A DNA stretch of 28,215 nt from assembly GCA_018268875.1 (NCBI GenBank), contig JAFDVT010000277.1, forward strand, positions 1 through 28,215, read 5' to 3'. The position numbers were made by a program, and so were the translations under genes. The notes beneath the pieces are model-generated. The model worked only from the letters and a program-made list of their open reading frames with translations. It had not been told where the DNA came from and did no database searches. Each line of letters starts with the position of its first letter. Positions within the stretch are counted from its first letter, which is position 1. The DNA is from Acidobacteriota bacterium. GTDB taxonomy: Bacteria; Acidobacteriota; Terriglobia; Bryobacterales; Bryobacteraceae. Shown here one piece after another: positions 1-8,186 of the stretch.

Positions 1-1
1 C

Positions 2-922
2 GAAACGGCGATTGACGACTATCTGGCGGACCTCGGACGTGTGTTCGACTTCTCGACGCTCCGTCAGTTTCGAGTCGTCGTGGATTGCTGCAACGGGACG
101 TCGTCGGTGATCCTGAAGCGGCTGATCGAACGCCACGGGTTCGACCGCATGACGCTGTTGAACACCGATGGTTCGACGTTTGCGCATGAACCGGCGATCA
201 ACAAACGCATGGTGCAGTTGCAACTGGCGCCGCTGGTGGGTCCGCTGGGCGCCGATGCCGGGTTCCTGTTCGATGCCGATTCCGATCGTGTCGCGTTCGC
301 CACCGAAAAGGGCGAGGCGGTGTCCGAAGAAATGGTGCTGCCTCTGCTGGCCGATCACCAACTGTCGCGAGCGTCCGGCAAGCTGATCATCACGAACCTT
401 TCAACGACGGCGCTGCTCGAAGAGATCGCCGCCAAGCACGGCGGTACGGTGATTCGCGTTCCCGTAGGACGGCAGGCCGCGATGGACGCGCTGGCGGTGT
501 ACAAATCGGGCCAGATCGCCATTGCCGGCGAAGGCACAGGCGCGGTGATGATGCCGCAGTTCCGCTTTGTGTACGACGGCATCGCGTCGATGCTGGCGAT
601 CCTGACGATGATGCGCGAGCGCGGCCAAACGTTGAGCGAACTGGCCGGCGGATACCCGAAGTACAGCATCCTGAAAGGCCAGGTGCCGCTGGTATCGCAA
701 CGCGTACCCGCGTTGTTTATGGACCTGCAGGAACGGTTCCGCAACGAGCGGTTCAGCTCCGTCGACGGGTTGCGCGTGGAGTTCGCAAACGGGGCGTGGG
801 CGCATGTTCGCGTCAGCCAGACCGAACCGATCGTCCGCGTGATCTGCGAACAAAAAGGCGAGGCGCCGCGAGCGCTGTACGATTCGATTCTGGAAACGGT
901 GGAGACCTATGCCGCGGCGTGA
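2..922 (+). CDS. Phosphohexomutase-family protein, C-terminal part (5' end outside window)
   Basis: The frame is open from the window edge, so the GTG at 41 is probably internal and the N-terminal part, including any catalytic serine loop, is missing. Visible are a domain II-like strand (VVVDCCNG), a metal-binding loop of the DxDxDR type (DADSDRV), a sugar-binding-type loop (GEGTG) and a C-terminal phosphate-binding loop (SQTEPIVRV), in the order typical of the alpha-D-phosphohexomutase superfamily. Such enzymes move phosphate between C1 and C6 of a hexose. The GTSS segment and SEEMVLPLLAD stretch also recall the mutase-like half of sugar-nucleotidyltransferase/mutase fusion proteins, so the missing part may be a nucleotidyltransferase. 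It overlaps the next gene by 14 bases, suggesting co-translation. Family is well supported; substrate is unknown. Confidence 0.85.
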   Translation, partial: ETAIDDYLADLGRVFDFSTLRQFRVVVDCCNGTSSVILKRLIERHGFDRMTLLNTDGSTFAHEPAINKRMVQLQLAPLVGPLGADAGFLFDADSDRVAFATEKGEAVSEEMVLPLLADHQLSRASGKLIITNLSTTALLEEIAAKHGGTVIRVPVGRQAAMDALAVYKSGQIAIAGEGTGAVMMPQFRFVYDGIASMLAILTMMRERGQTLSELAGGYPKYSILKGQVPLVSQRVPALFMDLQERFRNERFSSVDGLRVEFANGAWAHVRVSQTEPIVRVICEQKGEAPRALYDSILETVETYAAA

Positions 923-2267
923 ACATCAACTGAAAATCGGCGTTTCGGGCATTCGCGGCGTGGTCGGCGAATTCCTGACACCGCTGCTGACGCGCGAGTT
1001 CGCGCAGGCGTTCGGAACCTATGTCGGCGCGGGCCGCGTGGTGGTGGGCCGCGACACGCGCGCCACAGGACCCATGTTGCAGCACGCCGTGCATTGCGGC
1101 TTGCTGGCCTCCGGTTGCGAAGTGATCGACGTGGGCGTACTTCCCACGCCGACCATCCAGATGTTTGCCGGGGCCACCAAGGCTCGCGGAGGCATCGCCC
1201 TCACGGCGTCGCACAATCCGCCGGAATACAACGCGCTCAAGCTGTTTAACAACCGCGGACTGTTCTTCAACCATTACGAGCGCAACGAACTGCTGGACAT
1301 CTTTCACGAAAGCAGCTTCCGGCAAGCGTCATTCGACGAGATGCGGCCGCTACGCTGCGATTACGACACCGCGCCGCGCATGCACATCAGCCGCGTGTTG
1401 AAGCTTGTGGACGTCGAACGGATTCGCGCGCGCAAGTTCCGTGTGGCGCTCGACGCCGTGAATGGCGCGGGTTCCGTGATGACGCCCGGCTTCCTCACCT
1501 CGAACCTGGGCTGTACGTTGGACGCGATCGCCATCGATCCGACCAAGCCCTTCCCTCGCGAGGCTGAGCCCAAGCCCGAAACCTTGGGCGATCTCGCGGA
1601 CCTGGTTCGCAAGTCCGGCAGCGCGATCGGCTTCGCGCAGGACCCGGATGGCGACCGCCTCGCCGTCTGCGACGAGAACGGCAACGTTCTGGACAACGAC
1701 GATGTGTTCGGCCTGTGCCTGGACGCCGTGCTGTTGCGCACGCCCGGCAACGTAGTGGTGAACCTGATGACCTCGGCTGTCGTGGACGACATCGCCGCGC
1801 AGCATGGCTGCCGCGTGTACCGCAGTCCCGTGGGTGAGGCGAACGTCGTCGAGTTCATGCAGGCCGTCAACGCGGTTGTCGGAGGCGAAGGTTCGAACGG
1901 AGGGTTGATTCTGCCGGCTGTGCACCATTGCCGCGATTCGTATACGGCGATGGCGCTGCTGCTCGATCGCATGGCGGCGACGGGGTTGCCAATCTCCGAA
2001 CTCGCGGCGAAGCTTCCGCGGTACTACCGGTTCATGGATAAGGTGACGTTCGAGCACGGCAAGCTGGGTCCGATGATGCAGGCGCTTGAGGAGTTGTATC
2101 CCGAAGCGACGCTCGACCGTTCCGACGGTTTGAAGCTTCTGTTGCCGGATGCGTGGGTGCATGTCCGGTCGTCGAATACGGAGCCGATTTTGCGCCTGGC
2201 GATCGAGACGAAATCGCCGGAGCGGCTAAGCGAGATTCGCACGGCGGCGGAGAGAATTCTCCGCTAA
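909..2267 (+). CDS. Phosphohexomutase (phosphoglucosamine/phosphomannomutase type)
   Basis: A complete 452-residue member of the alpha-D-phosphohexomutase family, the usual length. The catalytic phosphoserine loop TASHNPPE has Ser101; the metal loop DPDGDR supplies Asp245, Asp247 and Asp249; the sugar-specificity loop GEGSNGG lies at 326-332; and the phosphate-binding loop RSSNTEP lies at 420-426. All four functional sites are intact, so this should be an active cytoplasmic enzyme interconverting hexose 1- and 6-phosphates for cell-wall or polysaccharide precursors. The GEG-N-GG loop resembles archaeal-type phosphoglucosamine/phosphomannomutases more than the classical bacterial GlmM loop, so no gene symbol is given. 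The ATG start lies inside the end of the preceding mutase gene (14-base overlap). It converges on the next gene with one base between the stops. Confidence 0.93.
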   Translation: MPRREHQLKIGVSGIRGVVGEFLTPLLTREFAQAFGTYVGAGRVVVGRDTRATGPMLQHAVHCGLLASGCEVIDVGVLPTPTIQMFAGATKARGGIALTASHNPPEYNALKLFNNRGLFFNHYERNELLDIFHESSFRQASFDEMRPLRCDYDTAPRMHISRVLKLVDVERIRARKFRVALDAVNGAGSVMTPGFLTSNLGCTLDAIAIDPTKPFPREAEPKPETLGDLADLVRKSGSAIGFAQDPDGDRLAVCDENGNVLDNDDVFGLCLDAVLLRTPGNVVVNLMTSAVVDDIAAQHGCRVYRSPVGEANVVEFMQAVNAVVGGEGSNGGLILPAVHHCRDSYTAMALLLDRMAATGLPISELAAKLPRYYRFMDKVTFEHGKLGPMMQALEELYPEATLDRSDGLKLLLPDAWVHVRSSNTEPILRLAIETKSPERLSEIRTAAERILR

Positions 2268-2268
2268 C

Positions 2269-3060
2269 TCAATGCGGCCGGCGGTAGAGTTTGTCCCACT
2301 CCACAACGTACATCCAGCGCAAACCGGGGCCGGCGAAATAGACGTTCGACGCGCCCTCCGTGCCGGGAACGTCGATGATCTTTGTCACCTGGCCTCGCTT
2401 GTCGCATACCTGGACGCCGAGTTGCGTGGCCACATATAGGAAGCCTTTGGAGTCCAACGCCATTCCACCGGCGTCCGCTTCGGGAAACTTCGCGCTGGTT
2501 TTGAGCATGCAAAACGGCCGTCCGCCCGCGAGCGACCCGTCGCGCTCGATGCGGAACCTCCAGATCGAGTTCGCCCGGGAGTCGCCGACATAGAGCCGCG
2601 AACCGTCGGCGGAAGCCTGTACGCCGCGCGGCCATTGCAGGCCTTCATGAACGAGACGTTCTCCGAAAGAATCCGCGATCCAGACACGGTGTGCGGGCGC
2701 TTGCGTGTAATAGATCGCGCCGCGTGATGTGACGGTCAGGTGATGGGTCTGCGCGTCCGCGAACGCTTCCGACTCTTCGCCTGCCATCGAGTAGGCAACG
2801 ATGCGTTTGAGATCGTGCTGGCCGGCGTACAAACGGCCGTCCTTCGGATGAAACGCGATGCCATGCGCACCATTGCTGTTTTCTCTCCAGGTGGCGATCT
2901 TGCCATCCAGGTCGATTTTGAGAATCCGGTTTGTTCGCGCGTCCGTGAAGTAGACGTTGCCCTGGCGGTCGACCGCGGAGTCGGCGGTCAACTGGTAACC
3001 TTCGCCGAGCAGTTGCCAAGGCTGTTCGGCGGCGACCGCGAGCAACAGGAGAAGCAGCAT
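2269..3060 (-). CDS. Secreted SMP-30/gluconolactonase-like beta-propeller
   Basis: 263 residues. The hydrophobic start (MLLLLLLAVA, then AEQPW) is a signal peptide with likely cleavage near residue 11. Repeated strands of the type DRQGNVYFTD, PKDGRLYAG, ADGSRLYVGD and DSKGFLYVA mark a six-bladed SMP-30/NHL-like propeller. In family lactonases an Asn (PNG) and an Asp (PDG) bind the metal. The matching sites here read PRG (Arg145) and AGG (Gly198), so lactonase activity is doubtful and a binding role is possible. I prefer the ATG at 3060 to the TTG at 3063: the stop of the upstream gene (TAG) forms part of a weak TAGG ribosome site just before it, implying translational coupling. It is likely cotranscribed with the secreted protein gene upstream. 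Confidence 0.75.
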   Translation of the reverse strand: MLLLLLLAVAAEQPWQLLGEGYQLTADSAVDRQGNVYFTDARTNRILKIDLDGKIATWRENSNGAHGIAFHPKDGRLYAGQHDLKRIVAYSMAGEESEAFADAQTHHLTVTSRGAIYYTQAPAHRVWIADSFGERLVHEGLQWPRGVQASADGSRLYVGDSRANSIWRFRIERDGSLAGGRPFCMLKTSAKFPEADAGGMALDSKGFLYVATQLGVQVCDKRGQVTKIIDVPGTEGASNVYFAGPGLRWMYVVEWDKLYRRPH

Positions 3061-3069
3061 CAAATCAGC

Positions 3070-4287
3070 CTACTGCAAGATGCCGTGATAGCGGGCCATC
3101 CAGTACGGCAGGATGTAGTCGATGCCGGCCGTCTCGATGGTCCCGTAGCCGCCGCCTACGGTCTGGAAGGGCGAACGCTGCCACACGAAATCCGTGGTGA
3201 CGCGCCGTTCGACGGGGATCGGGTCGCAGGAACGATCGTCGCCGCCGCAGGTCGCGACTTCGGAACGCAGATCGACCCAGGCATCGCGGGCGGGCCGTTG
3301 CAACCAGGCGTCGAGCATGTCGCGAAGCCCCTGGTCGCGCGCTTCATTAGGACCGTCGATCGCGTGCGTGATCACGTCGAAGAAAGCGTTCTGATGGTCG
3401 TCGGTGGTGTTGCGCAGAACCGCCCAGGCCTTGCGGTAACTCGAACTGACGTACGAATTGTCGCCGCTGGTGAGCAGGCCGTAAAACGTAATGTGGTCGA
3501 GGTTGAACTTGAAGTACGACGAGTACGGCGAGGTCACCTCGGCGGCGATTGGAATGATGCCCTCACCGGCCATAGTCGTGCTCATCCAGCGATAATCCCA
3601 GGAAAAATGGTCCTCGTCGAGGCGGCGAACCAGCTTGAGGATCATCAACTGCTGGTCCGCGCGGCCCCAGAACGTCGTCGAAAAACGGCCGTCGGGATCG
3701 AGCAGAATCCAATTGCGTTTGAGCAACGAATTCGCCCCGCGAACCGCCAGCCAACGCACGGCCGCGCGAACCTCCGCGTCGTCGACCAGGTTCCACGCGG
3801 CGGTGAGGCCGAAGTAGACACCGACCCATTGGTCGCGCGACACATGGCCGACGTACAGCCACTTGGCGCCGTCGACGACGCCGTGGTGAAAGCCGTGCTC
3901 CGCTTCCTCGCTCAGGACATCGGCGGCGTACCAGGCGTCTTCCGGGAACGCGCAGCGGGCCAGCGTATCGTTGCCGGTGACGTCGAACAAGATGCGAATG
4001 CCGTGCAGGGCCGCCTTGATGTTGTCCAGCGCTTCCGGCGAACGAGTGACTTTGTAACGATACGATTCAGCGGCAAGATAGTGGCCGGTCCAGATCGCCG
4101 AGTCGCCACAGCGGGAATAACTGACGATTTCGTCGCTTTCGGCGGAGGCAAAAACAGGATCGATAATGCCCGCGTGCGGCATGTGCCGTTCGCGAATCAG
4201 ACTGTCGATTCGCAAGGCATCGGGTTCCGCCGCGACCGCGAAAAACCGCACGGCAAGCACCAACAACAAACACCCGCTACTGCGCAC
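3070..4287 (-). CDS. Secreted protein of unknown function, probably helical (alpha/alpha barrel-like)
   Basis: 405 residues from a GTG start, with a signal peptide (MRSSGCLLLVLAVRFFAVAA, cleavage before EPD). I do not recognise a named family with certainty. The chain has many aromatic and acidic residues in helical stretches, with conserved-looking motifs such as SRCGDSAIWTGHYLAA, HGVVDGAKWLYVGH, DQWVGVYFGL and DDHQNAFFDVITHAI. This pattern recalls six-hairpin glycosidase-like folds acting on sugars outside the cytoplasm, but no catalytic pair can be named. The AAGG just before the GTG is too close to be ideal, so the start could be a few codons later. It is divergent from the Mrp gene (36 bases between starts) and 9 bases upstream of the SMP-30-like gene, so the two secreted proteins are probably made together. 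Confidence 0.7.
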   Translation of the reverse strand: MRSSGCLLLVLAVRFFAVAAEPDALRIDSLIRERHMPHAGIIDPVFASAESDEIVSYSRCGDSAIWTGHYLAAESYRYKVTRSPEALDNIKAALHGIRILFDVTGNDTLARCAFPEDAWYAADVLSEEAEHGFHHGVVDGAKWLYVGHVSRDQWVGVYFGLTAAWNLVDDAEVRAAVRWLAVRGANSLLKRNWILLDPDGRFSTTFWGRADQQLMILKLVRRLDEDHFSWDYRWMSTTMAGEGIIPIAAEVTSPYSSYFKFNLDHITFYGLLTSGDNSYVSSSYRKAWAVLRNTTDDHQNAFFDVITHAIDGPNEARDQGLRDMLDAWLQRPARDAWVDLRSEVATCGGDDRSCDPIPVERRVTTDFVWQRSPFQTVGGGYGTIETAGIDYILPYWMARYHGILQ

Positions 4288-4323
4288 GCCTTTAGGATAC
4301 CGTTACTCTGAATGTAGTTCACC

Positions 4324-5148
4324 ATGGGTCCACAGCAACAGCAGCAAATGCCGCAACGGCAGCCGATTCCCGGCGTCAAGAATCTGATCGCGGTCGGGTC
4401 GGGAAAGGGCGGGGTCGGCAAAACCACCGTCTCCGTAAATCTTGCCATCGCGCTCGCCCGGGAAGGCTACAAAACCGGGCTTCTGGACGCCGACGTGTAC
4501 GGTCCGAACGTCCCGTTGATGATGGGGACGAGCCAGGCTCCGCGGGCGGCCGGCGAACGCATTATTCCGAATGAAAGCTACGGCGTGAAGCTGATGTCGA
4601 TGGGGTTTCTGAACCCTGGCGACAAGGCGCTCATCTGGCGCGGGCCGCGGCTGCACGGCGTCATGAACCAGTTTCTGTTCGGCGTGGAATGGGGCGAACT
4701 CGATTATCTGTTGATCGACCTGCCTCCCGGCACCGGCGACGTGCAGTTGTCGCTGATTCAAACCGCCGCGATGACCGGCGCTGTCGTCGTGACCACGCCG
4801 TCCGAAGTATCGCTCGAAGACGCGCGCAAGGCGATCGACATGTTCCAGCAGGTTCGCGTACCGATCCTCGGCATGGTGGAAAACATGTCGTACTTCGAGC
4901 ATCCGGAACTGAAGCAACCGATCGATCTGTTCGGGCGTGGCGGCGGCCGCAAGACTGCCGAAACCATGGGCATCACCTTCCTGGGCGAACTGCCTCTGGA
5001 CCCGCAAATCCGCATCGGCGGCGACACCGGGCGTCCCGTCACCTCCCAGGGCAAAGGCGAGGCGTTCGACGCGATCGCGAAGAAGGTGGTTGAGCGGTCC
5101 GACGAGGTTCGGGCGTCGAAGAAGACGACCGTCACCATCGAAGACTGA
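4324..5148 (+). CDS. Mrp/ApbC/NBP35-type P-loop ATPase without cysteines
   Basis: 274 residues. It has the deviant Walker A GKGGVGKTT (27-35), DADVYGPN (55-62), DLPPGTGD (132-139) and ENMSYF (186-191), the signature series of Mrp/ApbC iron-sulfur cluster carriers. Family members usually have an N-terminal MIP18/DUF59 domain and a CxxC pair just after ENMSYF that bridges a cluster in the dimer. Here the N-terminus is a short Gln-rich stretch, and an in-frame TAG at 4315 excludes a longer one. The CxxC position reads EHPE (192-195), and there is no cysteine anywhere in the chain. It should still bind ATP and dimerise, but standard cluster binding is not possible. It stands alone between a divergent gene and a convergent one. 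Confidence 0.9.
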   Translation: MGPQQQQQMPQRQPIPGVKNLIAVGSGKGGVGKTTVSVNLAIALAREGYKTGLLDADVYGPNVPLMMGTSQAPRAAGERIIPNESYGVKLMSMGFLNPGDKALIWRGPRLHGVMNQFLFGVEWGELDYLLIDLPPGTGDVQLSLIQTAAMTGAVVVTTPSEVSLEDARKAIDMFQQVRVPILGMVENMSYFEHPELKQPIDLFGRGGGRKTAETMGITFLGELPLDPQIRIGGDTGRPVTSQGKGEAFDAIAKKVVERSDEVRASKKTTVTIED

Positions 5149-5149
5149 T

Positions 5150-6892
5150 CTACAACGCCGCGGCGGCCACCAGTCGCTCGAACTGCCCGGGCGGAATCAA
5201 GTAGTAGTGCAACTCGAGCGGCGTACAGCCTTCGAGCCTCGCCCGGGTGGCCGCATCCGGCGGTTCCGGCGAACACACCGCGAGGCCGTGGGATTCGACC
5301 CGAAACGGCAGCACCTGGCATTCGCGCATCACGCGTTCCGGTAGCGAACGGGCGAGCCGTTGGGGAACCTGATCGACCACGGCCAGCGGCATCTGTTGCT
5401 GGAGGCTCAGCGCGTCGTACAACTGATCCTCGGTGATCAGGCCCTGCGCGACCAGGTACGCGCCGATGCGAACGTCCGGCGGCTTGACGGCGGCGGCGGC
5501 TTCCAGTTCCTCGCGACCGATGGCTCCCGCGCGCACCAGCAGGTCCCCCAGGCGGCGGCGCTGTTCCACCAGAGATTCCCGCGACGGGTACTTGTGTTCC
5601 GTCTTCAACCAGGCGAGGCGTTCGCCGCGAGCCTTGGCCTTGGCAAAGCGGTACATCGCGCGGATGGAGGCCATGCCGTTGATCCAGCTTCCCGCCAGGA
5701 TGCGCACCGGAACGAGGTACGCCATCGCCACCCCGTAGACGCGCGCCGTGCAGTACATGCGGCTCGCGACGCGGACGGCGAGCATCGCCAGGTTGTACGG
5801 CGCCAACTGCATCGCGATGCTATCGGTCTGGTGCCACAAGCCGGTGGCGAGGCTGTATAGAAAGATCAGGTTGGCGAAGATGCCCACGGGACCGCCGGCA
5901 AGACCCTTGCGGTCGCGCCAGAACCAGTAGCGCCGCATCCAGTTTCCACGCCAGCCGTAACGTTCCCAGGTCTGCAGCGCGATGCCGGTCACCCAGCGCG
6001 TACGTTGACGTACGGCGGTTCGCGCCTCGGTGGGAAAGTACTCGCGGGTGGCGACAAAGGTCGCGTCGTAGCGCGCCAGCGGCAGGAACATCTGTTTGCA
6101 GCCGCATTCGTGCAGGCGCATCCCCATGTCGTAATCTTCGGTGAGCGAATCCGGCTCAAACACGCGGTTCTGATAGTGGAACGCCAGCAGTTCCAGAGAC
6201 TCGCGCGAGATTCCGGTACCGACGCCCGCCGACGGCAGGAACGCGTTCAACGCCTGGCGAACCGGCAGGTCCCGCGTCTGCGTCTCCGCAAACTCGTCGC
6301 AATAAATGCCGTGCGTGATGTTTGCAATCGGCGTCTGTAAAGCCAGCACCGGAACCTGCACGAAGCCGTAAGTTCCCAGGTGGTGGCTGACGTAACGCAG
6401 CGCCTCCGGGTGGATGATATCTTCGGCATCGTGCATGAGCAGCGCGTCGTAACGGACGCCGTGCGTCTGTTCGTGCACCAGGATGTTCTGGTAGATCCAG
6501 TTGAGGCAATCGCCCTTCGACGTGGGACCGTCGTGCGGCACCATCGCCCAAAAGACGTTCGACACACGGCGCGCGGCGGCTTCCACGGCGGCCAGGGTCT
6601 TGGGGTCGTTCGGGTAGACGCCGACAAAAAAATCGTAATTTTCGTAGTGGATCGCGGCCGCGTTGTGTTCGATCATCTGCTGGATGACCGCGTCCTCATG
6701 CCAGGCCGGAACGATGATCGCGATCCGCCGTTCCGGTTCGCCCGGAGGCACCGGTTGCGGCGGCTTCCGATTCCGCCAGCGCAGAATGAGCCAGCAAACG
6801 TCGACGAACAGTTCGTCGACGCCGCTGATGAGGATATAAATGGCGATGGGAGCCGCTGCCGCCAGGACTAAGCTGTCCGCGTATCCTCCCAC
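5150..6892 (-). CDS. NfrB-like membrane glycosyltransferase (GT2) with C-terminal MshEN-like domain
   Basis: 580 residues. An N-terminal membrane segment (about 8-38) is followed by a processive GT2 domain with DAED (155-158), TED (251-253) and QRTRW (296-300), the cellulose-synthase-like D, DxD, ED, QxxRW arrangement. Further membrane helices span about 333-410. The C-terminal 130 residues contain two RLGDLL/RIGAYL-type repeats (from 447 and 475), the hallmark of MshEN (GSPII_E N-terminal) domains, which bind c-di-GMP in other proteins. The same architecture occurs in NfrB, the inner-membrane synthase of an exported polysaccharide used as phage N4 receptor. I infer a c-di-GMP-responsive glycan synthase; polymer and partner exporter are not visible. 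The GTG start is uncertain because no ribosome site precedes it. It follows the permease gene after 77 bases. Confidence 0.85.
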   Translation of the reverse strand: MGGYADSLVLAAAAPIAIYILISGVDELFVDVCWLILRWRNRKPPQPVPPGEPERRIAIIVPAWHEDAVIQQMIEHNAAAIHYENYDFFVGVYPNDPKTLAAVEAAARRVSNVFWAMVPHDGPTSKGDCLNWIYQNILVHEQTHGVRYDALLMHDAEDIIHPEALRYVSHHLGTYGFVQVPVLALQTPIANITHGIYCDEFAETQTRDLPVRQALNAFLPSAGVGTGISRESLELLAFHYQNRVFEPDSLTEDYDMGMRLHECGCKQMFLPLARYDATFVATREYFPTEARTAVRQRTRWVTGIALQTWERYGWRGNWMRRYWFWRDRKGLAGGPVGIFANLIFLYSLATGLWHQTDSIAMQLAPYNLAMLAVRVASRMYCTARVYGVAMAYLVPVRILAGSWINGMASIRAMYRFAKAKARGERLAWLKTEHKYPSRESLVEQRRRLGDLLVRAGAIGREELEAAAAVKPPDVRIGAYLVAQGLITEDQLYDALSLQQQMPLAVVDQVPQRLARSLPERVMRECQVLPFRVESHGLAVCSPEPPDAATRARLEGCTPLELHYYLIPPGQFERLVAAAAL

Positions 6893-6969
6893 ATTAGGAT
6901 AGTGGCGAATTTCGCGATTCGTCTCAGACGCAGATGCGGGGTGACGGTAAGGAGTTTTCCAGGCCCGGC

Positions 6970-8175
6970 CTATTCGTACCGCAGCGCTTCGGTGGGGTTC
7001 AGGCGGGACGCGCGGCTCGCGGGAAGCAGCCCGAAGCCGAGGCCTACGCCGACGGACACGCAGAAGGCTACAATCACCGACACCGGCGCGATCGGTATCG
7101 CGATCCCTTCCGCAAAATATTGCGCCGTAATCGGTATCGCGAGGCCAATGATAATGCCGACCAGGCCTCCGCCGACGCTGATCAGCACGGCCTCGATCAG
7201 AAACTGCTGCATCACCGCCCGGCGGCTGGCTCCGATGGACATGCGGATGCCGATTTCGCGGGTACGTTCGGTAACGGTCACCAGCATGATGTTCATGATG
7301 CCGATGCCGGAAATCAGCAACGCGATCGCCGAGATAAACACCAGGACAATGCGCAGGATAATCGAGATGTTCTGCGCGGCGGCCAGGATGGATCCGAGGT
7401 TTTCCACCTTGTAACGAGCCCCGGCGCGGTGGCGGCTTTCGAGCAGCGTTTTGATGTCGCGCGTCAGAGGCTCCACCTCGCTCGCGTTCACGGCCTGGAC
7501 GTACATCGGGTCGATGCGCTCGGTCTTGACGTAGTACCGCATCACCGTGATCGGGATCAGCACGGTTTCCGCGGCGAGTTCCGAAAGCCCCATGCTTTCC
7601 GTGCGTTCCTTGAATGTGCCGATGACGGTGAACTGAAAGTCCCGTATTTTGATGATCTGGCCGATCGAGTTCATCTGGCTGCCGAACATGCGGACGGCCA
7701 GCTTTTCGGTGATCATCGCGACTTTTTGCCGGTAGTGAACCTCGCCCGCGTCCATGAACCGGCCGGCCAGCAGCAGCAGGTTGCGAACCTTGATGTACTG
7801 GTCGTCGGAACCGATGACGGCGATGTCCTGGTCCTTGCCTTCAAACCGGATACGGTCGTAGTTGACCATCACGCCGGTGGCGGCGACGATGCGTCCGGCA
7901 AACTGCTTTCGCACGGCCTCGACGTCGTCGAACTTGATGAAGTCGGCGTCCACGGGCGCGGACGTGTTGGTGCCGGCCTCGTACTGGGCGTACACCATGT
8001 TCGATCCGATGGCCTGGATCTGGCTGAGGATGAGTTCTTCGGAGGTCAGCGAAATCGTCACCACGAGGATGACGCTGGCATTGCCGATCACCAGACCCAG
8101 CGCGGTCAGGAACGTCCGGAAACGATTGGCGCTCAGGGCGTGAAAGCTGAATTGGAGAAGATCGGCCAGCCGCAC
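6970..8175 (-). CDS. MacB/FtsX-type ABC transporter permease
   Basis: 401 residues with the standard layout: a transmembrane helix near the N-terminus (about 20-43), a large extracytoplasmic MacB-type core domain (about 45-265), and three C-terminal helices (about 270-390) of the FtsX domain. The latter contains TERTREIGIRMSIGA, the coupling-helix motif typical of MacB permeases, and the C-terminus ends in RASRLNPTEALRYE, also characteristic. Such proteins work with an ATPase and often a periplasmic adaptor as mechanotransmitters that export peptides, antibiotics or lipoproteins; neither partner is in this window. The GTG start follows the upstream TPR gene by 11 bases, with an AAGAG ribosome site, so the two are coupled. 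Confidence 0.9.
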   Translation of the reverse strand: MRLADLLQFSFHALSANRFRTFLTALGLVIGNASVILVVTISLTSEELILSQIQAIGSNMVYAQYEAGTNTSAPVDADFIKFDDVEAVRKQFAGRIVAATGVMVNYDRIRFEGKDQDIAVIGSDDQYIKVRNLLLLAGRFMDAGEVHYRQKVAMITEKLAVRMFGSQMNSIGQIIKIRDFQFTVIGTFKERTESMGLSELAAETVLIPITVMRYYVKTERIDPMYVQAVNASEVEPLTRDIKTLLESRHRAGARYKVENLGSILAAAQNISIILRIVLVFISAIALLISGIGIMNIMLVTVTERTREIGIRMSIGASRRAVMQQFLIEAVLISVGGGLVGIIIGLAIPITAQYFAEGIAIPIAPVSVIVAFCVSVGVGLGFGLLPASRASRLNPTEALRYE

Positions 8176-8186
8176 GTGGGTGCTCT

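Noticed and set aside
2740..4311. Plus-strand open frame of 523 codons
   Set aside because: It lies opposite two secreted-protein genes with signal peptides and coupled starts; its product has no recognisable motif.
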